Origin: a virus
Reading direction: 5' to 3' (one strand)
Length of the DNA: 25,761 nucleotides
IMG/VR virus record: IMGVR_UViG_3300035698_013550
Span: 1-25,761 of that record
Shown in pieces: positions 14,597-22,403 of this stretch. The number at the start of each line of letters is the position of its first letter. Positions within the stretch are counted from its first letter, which is position 1. The position numbers were made by a program, and so were the translations under genes. Below the pieces are notes generated by a model, which saw nothing but the letters and a program-made list of their open reading frames with translations, was not told the origin of the DNA and ran no database searches.

Positions 14597-16030
14597 CTAG
14601 ACTTTTCCACGGACTTGCTGAATCGTGGTTCGAATTATTTCACTAACGCTACCTTTTAAAATGTTTTCTACTCGTGTCTGTATCAAACTATCAATGTCTT
14701 TTTCTTCTATGCTTATCATCTCTGGAGATGGTTCAATGAGGTTCAAAAAAGATTTCTCATCCTCTTCATCTTCTTTTGGTTTATCTTCCAAAGCATTATC
14801 TGCTTCTGATCCTTTCGGTTTATCAGACTCCTTTAGAAGAACTGCTAATGCCTCTGCAGCAGATCCCATTGCTTCTGCTGCTTTTACCATTATCCGTCTT
14901 GTTTTATCACTGAGTGTACGTCCTGCTTTTTCTCTAAACCCTTCGAAAGCTTTACTTGGTTTATAAGTATCCTCAAGCTCAGCAAATTCAGTCGAAAGTT
15001 TAACTACACCATCTGCATATTTATAATCATACTGCAAAAACTTCTGCCCAGATGAAGTATCTTCAATTATTACATGACCATCAGGATATTTAGTGGGATA
15101 TAGATCAGCAACCCATTTAGTATAACTGTTATCTCCTGGAGGACGGAGCTGTCTATGTATTGCATCCAGGACATCCCAGATTGAAGGATTACCTTTTATA
15201 TCCATTCTCTTCTCTTCCAAATCTTTTCCTACACCTGGACGCTCTGCTCTTCTCATTTCTCCATCACACTCCTTACATTTAATATCTTTGCAATGTTTCT
15301 TCGATGTTGTTTTCCACCCACATTCAATACATTCACATTCATAAGTTTCTTCTGATTCGAGAATTGTAAGCACTTCTTCTTCTGTCACACCATACTCAGG
15401 AGCTTCTTTCGCTGGGATTAGAGATTTGCTAACAGCGATTGCAACAGCTTCCGGATTGGAAGGTACCGGAACATCACTGTACTCCAACAGAATCCACTTT
15501 GTAAACTTGCGTCTCACACCTGCTTTTGCTTCCGGTGTTCCATCTCCTTCTGAGAAACTTGTCCATTCAAGAGGAATAAAACCTATTGAATAGGCTAAAG
15601 GAAAACCAGCTTTACGATATTCAAAGATTTGGTTTCCAATAGGATTTGCAGCTTCAGGTGTATACTCAGTTTTAGCAATTAGAGATTTCTTATCATCACT
15701 AAGTTTGATCCAGATATTTTTCCCCACTGGGAGTGATCTATGATCATGACCAAATAATACGACTGGATTTTTTTTGTACTCAGTTAGGATTGCTCCAGCA
15801 GGATCAACTATCTCGCTATCTCTGTCTTTTGATGTTGTGGTAATTGTACTAACAACCGCTCGTTCATCTCCTTTGAATTGCAAATCACTAGGGGTAATTC
15901 CTTTCTGTATAAATTCTGCCGTATCATTCTCCAGCCCATACTCTTTCAAATCCAAATCGGGGAATCTCTGCCCAAAATCAGGATAAGCCTCCTTCAATGT
16001 AGAACATCTTGTTATCAAATCTTTGAGCAT
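14597..16030 (-). CDS. Prohead protease fused to zinc ribbon and scaffold-like tail
   Basis: The 477-residue product joins three parts. Residues about 40-200 are an S78 HK97-type prohead protease: FGHDHRSLPVG (His95) and GFPLAYSIGFIPLEW (Ser148) hold the expected catalytic His and Ser. Residues 230-257 have CxxC pairs (Cys234/237 and Cys252/255) forming a zinc ribbon. A small domain (residues about 283-360) and a helical, acidic C-terminus (about 360-477) follow and could serve as scaffold. ATG 16030 is chosen because GGAGG lies 8 bases before it, so the longer start (16078) inside the previous gene is unlikely. It cleaves the capsid protein and scaffold during maturation. Confidence 0.85.
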   Translation of the reverse strand: MLKDLITRCSTLKEAYPDFGQRFPDLDLKEYGLENDTAEFIQKGITPSDLQFKGDERAVVSTITTTSKDRDSEIVDPAGAILTEYKKNPVVLFGHDHRSLPVGKNIWIKLSDDKKSLIAKTEYTPEAANPIGNQIFEYRKAGFPLAYSIGFIPLEWTSFSEGDGTPEAKAGVRRKFTKWILLEYSDVPVPSNPEAVAIAVSKSLIPAKEAPEYGVTEEEVLTILESEETYECECIECGWKTTSKKHCKDIKCKECDGEMRRAERPGVGKDLEEKRMDIKGNPSIWDVLDAIHRQLRPPGDNSYTKWVADLYPTKYPDGHVIIEDTSSGQKFLQYDYKYADGVVKLSTEFAELEDTYKPSKAFEGFREKAGRTLSDKTRRIMVKAAEAMGSAAEALAVLLKESDKPKGSEADNALEDKPKEDEEDEKSFLNLIEPSPEMISIEEKDIDSLIQTRVENILKGSVSEIIRTTIQQVRGKV

Positions 16031-16044
16031 TATCATTCCTCCGT

Positions 16045-16953
16045 TTATGGTTTTTCTAATAAGGGCTTCAAGGCACATCTACAATTTATAACTTCAGCAG
16101 CATCTCCTGCTTGATCTCCAGGATATTCCAAACCTATACTGAAGTCATCTCCCAGTTTTACAGCTTCACCACTGAGAGTTAATTCTTCATGAGATTCACG
16201 TACTCTATCATCCAGAGCAGCTAACCATTGATGTCCCCAGACTACTCCACTTTGTTTGCTTCCTTCTAAAGCACCTTTATTCACAGCCCCTATTATTTCT
16301 GTCTGAGCAATCCTTGTCGATCTGGTTTTCGTATTAAAGTCTGTAATGGTGGCTACTCGTTTTGCAATTTCTTTTGTGCCTTCGCCATTCTCTATCCCAG
16401 CTGTGAGTGATCGCCTGAGAAGTTTGTCCGTTGTTTCATTTACCTGCAATGAAGAAGCAAAAGCTCTTTTCTTTACAAACGAAACTACTTTTGCATCCGT
16501 TGGATCGAATTCTGTTGCTGCATCTAAAGCTTCCAAAGTAGCTACTCCACCACTTACAGTTCCTTCTGCTATATGAGGTGCTTCTACATTCTGAAATTCT
16601 TTTGCCCATTTCTTTTTGTCAAACATCCAAAGATTTATAAACCGTTCCTGCTCTGGAGTAAGTTTTTCAGCTTTCTCTTTTCCTTCAGGAATAGGATGAG
16701 CATTTACATTTGCTAAAACGTCTTTCCCTTGTCTTATAAACAAAGGCTTTAAATCCTTTTCCATCTTCCTAACTCTAGGATCAGTGTAATTGATAAACTT
16801 GTTCCAAAGATGTTGCCAGACTTCAATTGTGACAGGCTCTCCATAAGAAACAGTACCTTTACTGATCAAGTACTCTCTATGCTCTCTGAGAAGTAAGCAC
16901 ACTTGATCTTTGATCTCGCTGTAGTTTCGTTTTAGGAGAGTTGCTGAATTCAT
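16045..16953 (-). CDS. Minor head protein, Mu F / SPP1 gp7 family
   Basis: The 302-residue product ends in the conserved C-terminal domain of this family. RIAQTEIIGAVNKGALEGSK (about 215-234) is followed by WLAALDDRVRESHEELTLSGEAV, YPGDQAGDAAEVINCRC. The D-R-V-R-x-S-H and I-N-C-R-C motifs are characteristic. The N-terminal part is helical. These proteins enter the procapsid with the portal and affect DNA ejection or head assembly. The gene overlaps the portal stop by 4 bases (ATGA), and GAGGCAGG precedes ATG 16953. Confidence 0.9.
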   Translation of the reverse strand: MNSATLLKRNYSEIKDQVCLLLREHREYLISKGTVSYGEPVTIEVWQHLWNKFINYTDPRVRKMEKDLKPLFIRQGKDVLANVNAHPIPEGKEKAEKLTPEQERFINLWMFDKKKWAKEFQNVEAPHIAEGTVSGGVATLEALDAATEFDPTDAKVVSFVKKRAFASSLQVNETTDKLLRRSLTAGIENGEGTKEIAKRVATITDFNTKTRSTRIAQTEIIGAVNKGALEGSKQSGVVWGHQWLAALDDRVRESHEELTLSGEAVKLGDDFSIGLEYPGDQAGDAAEVINCRCALKPLLEKP

Positions 16954-18365
16954 GATACCTGCCTCAATAATTGTTCTACTATTTCATTGCTCAGCTCTTG
17001 AACCATCTTCTCTTCATCTACTTCTTTTGGCTCTTCTACTTCTTCTTGGGCTGGCATTCCAAACTGTGCTGCTGTAATAGGTATGAAGCCCTGTCCTATA
17101 TAAGGAACTGCTCCAGCACCATCAGGAAGTGGCTCCATTTCTCTCGTAAGTCTTATCTCATCTATTGATTTAATTGAAGCCTTTGCTAATTCAGTATCTT
17201 CCCTGAGCTGGAGTTCTCTATCAGCTGGCACTACATTATCAAAGGCAAAGAATAATTTTTCATCAAACATCGGTGCTAATTGCTCATTTAGTTTCTCTTC
17301 AAATCTTCTATGTCGAGGTTGAATACAATATTTTGCATATACATATTGAGATGCTTCTGCATTAGCTCTATTTGCTTTCTCACTGAACAATCCTGAAGGA
17401 GTATCATAAGCTTCATAGATTTCCTTTTTCGTCCATTCTCTTCCCTTCATGAAACCGAGTTCTCTGGGAGAAAAATTAAGTGGAGTATATTTCAAACCAT
17501 GACTAAGTAGACCACTCTTTCCTGCGTTGAATACTCCCTGATACATTTCAGATAACATCTTAGTCAATCGTTTTGTATCAGAACCATCAAGCTCTTGCTC
17601 TGTAGTCCATAATCCTTCTGGTCTAGCATTATTAGTGAATAGAGCATTTTCAAATGTATTCATATTCTGATTAATATTATAACTATCTGAAACAGCCTGA
17701 AGAGGACTTGCCCCATAATACATATCAGTTGGATTAGGAAATTTGAAATGCACTATCTCATCTATTTCAAATTGCGTTCCTCCACGCTGGAAGGAAGATA
17801 AAGATGTAAAAAATCTATACTCTTTTATAAACAGTTTAGGATCTGGTATAATCCTTACACGGTCTGGAGGTAAAGGCCATATTTCAGCAGGAACTCCAAG
17901 AGCATTCTTTACAATATACCAGAAAGAATTACCAGTCAATTCTTCATACAGATCACTTAGTTCTAACAGATCACTTTGATTCATAAACGGATTAACATTA
18001 TGCATCAAATCAATTGCAGGATGCTCAGTTATCTCTTCTATCTCAACAGCTTTTACAACCTGAGGAAGAGATGCAATTTTAGGATTGCTTCTGAGATAGA
18101 GTGAATGTTTCTTTGAAATGCTTCTAGTAGGGGCTAAAAGTTTCGTCGATGATTTAGGCTTTGCTACAAATAATCGTAAAGGAGTAGCTGCAAAGGTAGC
18201 TGCATTCCGACTCGCACAAACATAGACCCAGGATTTATATGCGTTTAGCAATGAGGTCATATCCTGGCTTGACGCCCAATTCTTGCCAAAGAACCAAGGC
18301 ACCATTGCATGTGGTGTGAACTTGTTTGTAAGGGCTTTAGTTATGTGGAAGCCAAAAAATTTCAT
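16950..18365 (-). CDS. Portal protein, HK97 family
   Basis: This protein forms the twelve-subunit ring through which DNA is packaged and ejected. I choose ATG 18365 (471 residues), with AAAGGAG ahead. The longer frame (491 residues) would start in the preceding short open frame, without a clear site. Signatures are LLNAYKSWVYVCASRNAATFAATPLRLFV near the N-terminus, then DLMHNVNPFMNQSDLLELSDLYEELTGNSFW, a clip-type strand region (PPDRVRIIPDP), and KFPNPTDMYYGASPLQA. The C-terminus is acidic and helical. Position after terminase and before the minor head gene is the standard order. Confidence 0.93.
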   Translation of the reverse strand: MKFFGFHITKALTNKFTPHAMVPWFFGKNWASSQDMTSLLNAYKSWVYVCASRNAATFAATPLRLFVAKPKSSTKLLAPTRSISKKHSLYLRSNPKIASLPQVVKAVEIEEITEHPAIDLMHNVNPFMNQSDLLELSDLYEELTGNSFWYIVKNALGVPAEIWPLPPDRVRIIPDPKLFIKEYRFFTSLSSFQRGGTQFEIDEIVHFKFPNPTDMYYGASPLQAVSDSYNINQNMNTFENALFTNNARPEGLWTTEQELDGSDTKRLTKMLSEMYQGVFNAGKSGLLSHGLKYTPLNFSPRELGFMKGREWTKKEIYEAYDTPSGLFSEKANRANAEASQYVYAKYCIQPRHRRFEEKLNEQLAPMFDEKLFFAFDNVVPADRELQLREDTELAKASIKSIDEIRLTREMEPLPDGAGAVPYIGQGFIPITAAQFGMPAQEEVEEPKEVDEEKMVQELSNEIVEQLLRQVS

Positions 18366-18381
18366 ATAGCAGCTACTCCTT

Positions 18382-18468
18382 TTATAAACGTTTCCAAACA
18401 TATCTAATAGCAACAACCAGAGCAATGATAATACCCCAGTTGATTAGATTATAGCTGAGAGATTGCAT
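18382..18468 (-). CDS. Possible 28-residue single-membrane-span peptide
   Basis: A short frame begins with ATG 18468, just after the stop of the previous gene, and ends at TAA 18382. The product (MQSLSYNLINWGIIIALV and then VAIRYVWKRL) is one hydrophobic helix with a basic end, like many tiny membrane peptides. The Shine-Dalgarno is weak (GAG). It might be real or a chance reading of the 5' region of the portal gene. Confidence 0.35.
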   Translation of the reverse strand: MQSLSYNLINWGIIIALVVAIRYVWKRL

Positions 18469-18469
18469 A

Positions 18470-18802
18470 TCACTCTACATCTTTGGTTGCTATGATCTCA
18501 GGCTCATCTGTTGAATCAGTTTCAATTGACTCAGGAGGATCTTCAGGATCAGGGGTCATGTAGCCTCCTAATTCATTTTTCTCCCACATCACTTCTTTCT
18601 TCATAACCCCTACCTTTGTCCCTTCATCAAGGATCAGTATTTTGTTCGTTGGAAACATTCTCTTCATATGTTTCAGTATTTCCTCACTATGTTCATCAGA
18701 CAGGAAACTTTCACACATAATTACTACTATATCCTGATCGCCTACTACCAATACTCCGAACTGTGCTTTAAGCTCTTCAATGTTCTCTGGAAACTTTTTC
18801 AT
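18470..18802 (-). CDS. Unknown small acidic protein between terminase and portal
   Basis: The 110-residue product is not recognised. It has an alpha/beta pattern: VLVVGDQDIVVIMCE (about 17-31), a helix (SDEHSEEILKHMKRMFP), then NKILILDEG and VGVMKKEVMW. The C-terminus is acidic and low in complexity (PDPEDPPESIETDSTDEPEI). AGGAGG lies 5 bases before ATG 18802. Similar small proteins occur between terminase and portal in other phages, but I cannot assign one. Confidence 0.55.
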   Translation of the reverse strand: MKKFPENIEELKAQFGVLVVGDQDIVVIMCESFLSDEHSEEILKHMKRMFPTNKILILDEGTKVGVMKKEVMWEKNELGGYMTPDPEDPPESIETDSTDEPEIIATKDVE

Positions 18803-18816
18803 TCTACCCTCCTAGA

Positions 18817-20334
18817 TTAGAATGATACTGCCATCGGTCGAGACTTACTTATCATCTCTGCAAGTCCTGTCAATGTATCAGGTGCATCATCATTAGTATT
18901 CTTTCCAGCTTTCTGATAACCGATTAAATCTTTGAAGAATCTTGGCCATCTTTCTGACCAATTAACTGGGAAATAAATATGCTGCATAACAAAATTACTA
19001 TTGCTAAGAATCCTTGCTCTCTTGTTTTCAGTTTGATGAAACCATTTTATCCCTACTAAACTCCACTCACGTTCTTCATCAGAAATTTCTTCTGTATCTT
19101 CTAATTCAACATGATCTTCTATTATCTTCTTAACATTCCGTGCAAATCCACGCCCACCATTATTTGATTCTATCTTCGCTGTATTGACATGATTTATATT
19201 TAGAAATTTTGCAGTAGCTGGCTCTGTAATTTCCATCCCATCTTTTGTATAATAAACATCCAATAGATAACCTTCTCCATTGTATTCACCCATACAGATA
19301 CTACAAAGAAAATCATTACCTTCATCTGCTGTATCTGTATAATTGATAATTCTTTCAAATACACAATTATCTTCTTCATCCATCGGTATCTTTGTATATG
19401 TCTTAAAGTGTGTATAGAGCTTCCCTAAGACATCAATAGGCTCCTGGTGGTAGTTAGCTCTAAAGATTGCTTTATCCATCCCTACTTCAGGATCTGAATA
19501 TTCATCATACTCTTCTTGATTCAGAATCTCAGGACAAAGTAATCCTTTGCCTTTCTTTGCTTCAAACTTCAATACTTTCCAATACTTTGCCCTTTTACTT
19601 GCAAGAATTCTTCCACAAGGATCATTCTTGCTCCACCGTGTCATATTAATAACATCTATAACCCTACCTGATTTTCGACTGAGCCATGTCCCTGTAAGCC
19701 ATCGCCATACCCTATCGAGAACATTATCATTGTAAGCTTCTTCAGCATTCTTAATAGGATCATCAATAATACGAATATTGCCACCCTTACCTGTCACTGT
19801 TCCCTGAATACCACAACCAAGATACGAAAAATAGAAACCAACCAATGCCCATCGCTGGACAGAAGCAGTTCCTGGCCTTATCCTTACCCAAGGAAAAATA
19901 TCTCTATAGATTATGCTTTCATTATTAACACGTTCTTCAGAAATTATATCTCTAGTATATTTAGAAAAGTCACCAGCAATAAGATCATTATAAGAGGCAA
20001 GAAGTATCTTTGTAGAGGTATCTTTACCAAAGCACCAAGCTCCCCAAAATTGCAAAGTTCTAGACTTTCCAAATTGAGGAGGCATGTTAATCATGAATTT
20101 ATTATATGGTTCATTATCGAATGGTCGGAGCAAAGTCTGGTCAAAGATACCCTGGAGTGTTTGGCATAGGCGCCATAAGTAGGTTTTGTCATCTGTGTAG
20201 AACTCTGGTTGTAGAGTCTGACAAAATATCCAGAAGTTATCTCTTGAGCTTCTGAGTCGCTGTTCCCTTTTTAGAACGTACAGTTCCTCTAGTTCCGAGC
20301 GATTCAAGTTCTGCAATACGGTCTCTGAGGTCAT
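18817..20334 (-). CDS. Terminase large subunit
   Basis: This is the ATP-driven packaging motor and nuclease. In the 505 residues the Walker A-like motif MPPQFGKS lies at 84-91, Walker B IRIIDDP at 187-193 and NMTRWS (motif C) at 230-235. The nuclease domain begins with YTDTADEGND near 332-341, and IESNNGG (389) and DAPDTLTG near the C-terminus supply further acidic residues. ATG 20334 lies 98 bases inside the small terminase gene. No alternative ATG exists before residue 81, and the N-terminal helix is consistent with family starts. Confidence 0.95.
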   Translation of the reverse strand: MTSETVLQNLNRSELEELYVLKREQRLRSSRDNFWIFCQTLQPEFYTDDKTYLWRLCQTLQGIFDQTLLRPFDNEPYNKFMINMPPQFGKSRTLQFWGAWCFGKDTSTKILLASYNDLIAGDFSKYTRDIISEERVNNESIIYRDIFPWVRIRPGTASVQRWALVGFYFSYLGCGIQGTVTGKGGNIRIIDDPIKNAEEAYNDNVLDRVWRWLTGTWLSRKSGRVIDVINMTRWSKNDPCGRILASKRAKYWKVLKFEAKKGKGLLCPEILNQEEYDEYSDPEVGMDKAIFRANYHQEPIDVLGKLYTHFKTYTKIPMDEEDNCVFERIINYTDTADEGNDFLCSICMGEYNGEGYLLDVYYTKDGMEITEPATAKFLNINHVNTAKIESNNGGRGFARNVKKIIEDHVELEDTEEISDEEREWSLVGIKWFHQTENKRARILSNSNFVMQHIYFPVNWSERWPRFFKDLIGYQKAGKNTNDDAPDTLTGLAEMISKSRPMAVSF

Positions 20335-20602
20335 TGTCCTTCATGTGGTCAAGGTTTATGCTACCAGAAACATTCACATCACTTTCAACATATTTGAGAT
20401 CAGGCATTACCTTTTTCAGAATAGCATTAGCAAGAGCTGGTTCAGTCTTAGCTTGCCTTAAACAATGTTCTACAAAAGATTCATTGTTCTCTTTCTTAAA
20501 TTCATCTAAGGCATCATTTAACTCTTGAACATATTTGTTCTTAGGTCTGCCATTAGGGTTTGCTCGATCCCCTTTTTTCCATGTAGTGCTACTTCTTCCC
20601 AT
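20237..20602 (-). CDS. Terminase small subunit-type protein
   Basis: The 121-residue product starts with WKKGDRANPNGRPKNKYVQEL, the short basic 'G-x-x-x-N-P-x-G-R-P' motif of DUF5681-like phage packaging or DNA-binding proteins. A helical domain (ELNDALDEFKKENNESFVEH ... LANAILKKVMPD) and a charged, coiled-coil tail follow. Its position directly before the large terminase supports the small-subunit role (DNA recognition). It overlaps the large subunit start by 98 bases. The Shine-Dalgarno is weak. Confidence 0.72.
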   Translation of the reverse strand: MGRSSTTWKKGDRANPNGRPKNKYVQELNDALDEFKKENNESFVEHCLRQAKTEPALANAILKKVMPDLKYVESDVNVSGSINLDHMKDNDLRDRIAELESLGTRGTVRSKKGTATQKLKR

Positions 20603-20655
20603 ATTATGTCATTCCCAGTTTTTCCCTGTTAGCATTACCCTCTTTTTACTGCTAT

Positions 20656-20684
20656 ATAATAATAAAAAACCCCCCATTTGTAAA
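20656..20684 (-). promoter_or_regulatory. Putative sigma70-type promoter for the packaging/head operon
   Basis: On the minus strand, TTTACA (20684-20679) and TATTAT (20661-20656) are separated by 17 bases; each matches five of six consensus positions. The spacer holds a run of G and then T. Transcription would start near 20649, about 47 bases before the small terminase start. It lies in the 157-base gap between the clamp-like gene and the terminase genes and is the clearest gap before the head operon. Confidence 0.45.
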
Positions 20685-20759
20685 GTGTTATTTTTTACTA
20701 AAATGAAGGATTTTTTATTATATTAAAAATACTATTTAGTATAGACTCTTATTATTTAG

Positions 20760-21449
20760 TCATCTACGTTCCTTTTTTATTTTTAAAATATATTTCGCTT
20801 TATCTATAATTTTCTTTGCCCACGTATTCAAAACGATCCATTTTCCCTCAATTCCCTTGTATGAATTCATCAAAGCAATGACTTGCTGACCTGTTTTACT
20901 ACTTTCTCCCATTATAATCACATCATTTTCTTTTGTAAACTCAATATAAATAGGGGTTTCAGCTACACTATCCCCACATATCTTTTCTACAGTCTGAAGT
21001 AAAGCAATAAGACGTTTCAAGTTTAAAACTACTCTAGAACCACTAGAAATATTCTCAAAGGCTTTCTGTATAACATCTTGATAATCTATATACTTACGAT
21101 CATAAGGCTTTCCTATAAGTTCATGCTTACGTTTACCATCGGTTAGGGTAAATGTGCCATTCTTCAGATCAACAAACTCTAATAATCCCCCAAATTGCAC
21201 ATCTCTAGGAAGATTCTTGAGCACCTGTTTAATAGTTTCAGAAGCATAAGTTCCTCCATCAACTCCTGAATCATCTACAGGTACACTCTTCCGTATCTTA
21301 TCAGGTACAGGAGATACAGCTATCAATCCTCTCCCAGAAGATGCTACAGTTGATCCATCCTCAGCAATATGAATATTATTCAATACAGGTATTTGTTTAT
21401 CAACTGAAATACATTCTACTACCAACAAATTCTTTTTAGACAAGATCAT
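20760..21449 (-). CDS. DNA polymerase sliding clamp (beta)-like protein
   Basis: The 229-residue product starts at ATG 21449, preceded by GGGGAGG. Residues about 1-50 read like the first beta-clamp domain: KKNLLVVECISVDKQIPVLNNIHI then DGSTVASSGRGLIAVSPV, matching 'iPvLnnihi..dg.lvatDg..lav..pv'. A C-terminal segment (TPIYIEFTKENDVIIMG) with a late strand (QQVIALMNSY) resembles the last clamp strands. At 229 residues it is shorter than the bacterial clamp (about 366), so it may form a different ring or be a divergent relative. It should be tested by fold prediction. Confidence 0.5.
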   Translation of the reverse strand: MILSKKNLLVVECISVDKQIPVLNNIHIAEDGSTVASSGRGLIAVSPVPDKIRKSVPVDDSGVDGGTYASETIKQVLKNLPRDVQFGGLLEFVDLKNGTFTLTDGKRKHELIGKPYDRKYIDYQDVIQKAFENISSGSRVVLNLKRLIALLQTVEKICGDSVAETPIYIEFTKENDVIIMGESSKTGQQVIALMNSYKGIEGKWIVLNTWAKKIIDKAKYILKIKKERR

Positions 21450-21586
21450 CAATACCTCCCCAAAAACCTTTTTTTACTTGGTTTGAAATCATCCATCAAA
21501 TCACTTTTATTTTGCTTTTCTACAATCCTCTTCAAAGCTGCTACTTCTGATTCGAGTTTAGTCAAACGTTCTTCAAGACTAGACAT
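21449..21586 (-). CDS. Small coiled-coil protein, 45 residues
   Basis: The product (MSSLEERLTKLESEVAALKR and then a basic end) is a short coiled coil. GGAGG lies 6 bases before ATG 21586, and its stop TGA overlaps the ATG of the clamp-like gene by one base (TGATG), suggesting translational coupling and perhaps a partner role. No family recognised. Confidence 0.65.
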   Translation of the reverse strand: MSSLEERLTKLESEVAALKRIVEKQNKSDLMDDFKPSKKRFLGRY

Positions 21587-21848
21587 CAAAATCCTCCATA
21601 AAAAAAAGTTAATAAAAAATTACTAAAGTGAACCCCCCACCCCCTTTCTTCTTTATACTCTCTTATTAAGATAAGGTAATATTTAATAATAATAATAAAT
21701 ATATACCCCATGTTGTAGAATATTAACTTTTTATTAATTTTGTGCGTAGATGTGGGTTCAGTAAGCCTTTGCAACAAAAAATGTAAGTTTAAAAACCACC
21801 CAAAAATCAATGAAAATCATCAAAATCCAATAATATGCGAAATTATTT
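21587..21848 (-). other. AT-rich intergenic region with inverted repeat
   Basis: No convincing gene is present in these 262 bases, the longest gap in the window. The region has runs of A and T, an AATAATAATAATAAATA tract near 21680-21700, and a perfect 12-bp inverted repeat (AAAAAGTTAATA at 21603-21614 and TATTAACTTTTT at 21721-21732). A downstream GGAGG serves the next gene. It may hold regulatory or replication sites, but no clear promoter or iteron array is seen. Confidence 0.5.
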
Positions 21849-22076
21849 TTAAAAAATGAACAATTCCAAAATCTCCAAAACAATCAAAATTCCCAAGAAA
21901 AACCGAATCCCTGAAAGTAAATCATCAACCCGAATCAACAGCAAAGCAACCTTCTTCAAAGAATTTTCACCCTCAGAGTCAGCAAAATTTTCCTCTAAAT
22001 CCTCATCAAATCCGCCCGAATCAGAACCTGAACCAGAATCAGAATCAGCACCAGAAAACAGTTTGTTAGAATTCAT
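21849..22076 (-). CDS. Small acidic membrane protein, 75 residues
   Basis: An Asp/Ser/Gly-rich first half (SGADSDSGSGSDSGGFDEDLEE) is followed by a hydrophobic stretch (RFFLGILIVLEILELFIF) at the C-terminus that probably inserts in the membrane. GGGAGGG lies 6 bases before ATG 22076, and the start directly follows the stop of the lipoprotein gene. No family is recognised. A role near the cell envelope or in lysis is a guess. Confidence 0.5.
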   Translation of the reverse strand: MNSNKLFSGADSDSGSGSDSGGFDEDLEENFADSEGENSLKKVALLLIRVDDLLSGIRFFLGILIVLEILELFIF

Positions 22077-22388
22077 CTAGTCCCTCCCACAATTACATTT
22101 TTCAGTGCCTTCGAATGCCTCAAATTTGAATGTACTTTTCTCACAACCACTGTATATTTTCCCCCATTTATAAGTATAAGACAATCCATGAGAATACCAA
22201 GACAATGTTCTCTGATAACTCCCTCCTGATTCAAATTTAGAATCACTATCTGGTGCACCGAGTTCTTCAATAGCTTTCTTAATACGATCCGCACAGGGAT
22301 TATACTTTGAGCTAAAAATATTATCCTCACCACAAGATATACTGAAGCAAATAAGACAAATGAGACAAATCAACATTAATGTTTTCAT
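22077..22388 (-). CDS. Probable lipoprotein, 103 residues
   Basis: The N-terminus has a signal-peptide-like stretch (MKTLMLICLICLICFSISCG) with a possible lipobox ending in Cys19; the residue at -3 is Ser, which is unusual. The mature part is charged and Cys-rich with GLSYTYKWGKIYSGCEKSTF and a final CNCGRD. AAGG lies about 8 bases before ATG 22388. It could modify the host envelope, for example superinfection exclusion or lysis, but this is inference. Confidence 0.55.
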   Translation of the reverse strand: MKTLMLICLICLICFSISCGEDNIFSSKYNPCADRIKKAIEELGAPDSDSKFESGGSYQRTLSWYSHGLSYTYKWGKIYSGCEKSTFKFEAFEGTEKCNCGRD

Positions 22389-22403
22389 ATTATTACCTTA
22401 CTT

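Noticed and set aside
21586-21810. Minus-strand frame of 74 codons in the AT-rich gap
   Set aside because: The start is TTG with no ribosome binding site, and the reading is rich in Ile, Tyr and Phe as expected from AT-rich noncoding DNA.
21856-22080. Plus-strand frame of 74 codons opposite the acidic membrane gene
   Set aside because: It is antisense to a gene with a good ribosome binding site and coupled position; its Ser/Pro/Glu-rich reading mirrors the Ser/Asp-rich repeat on the other strand.
22073-22333. Alternative minus-strand frame overlapping the lipoprotein
   Set aside because: The overlapping frame 22077-22388 has a signal peptide, a Cys lipobox and a better start; this one has no such features.
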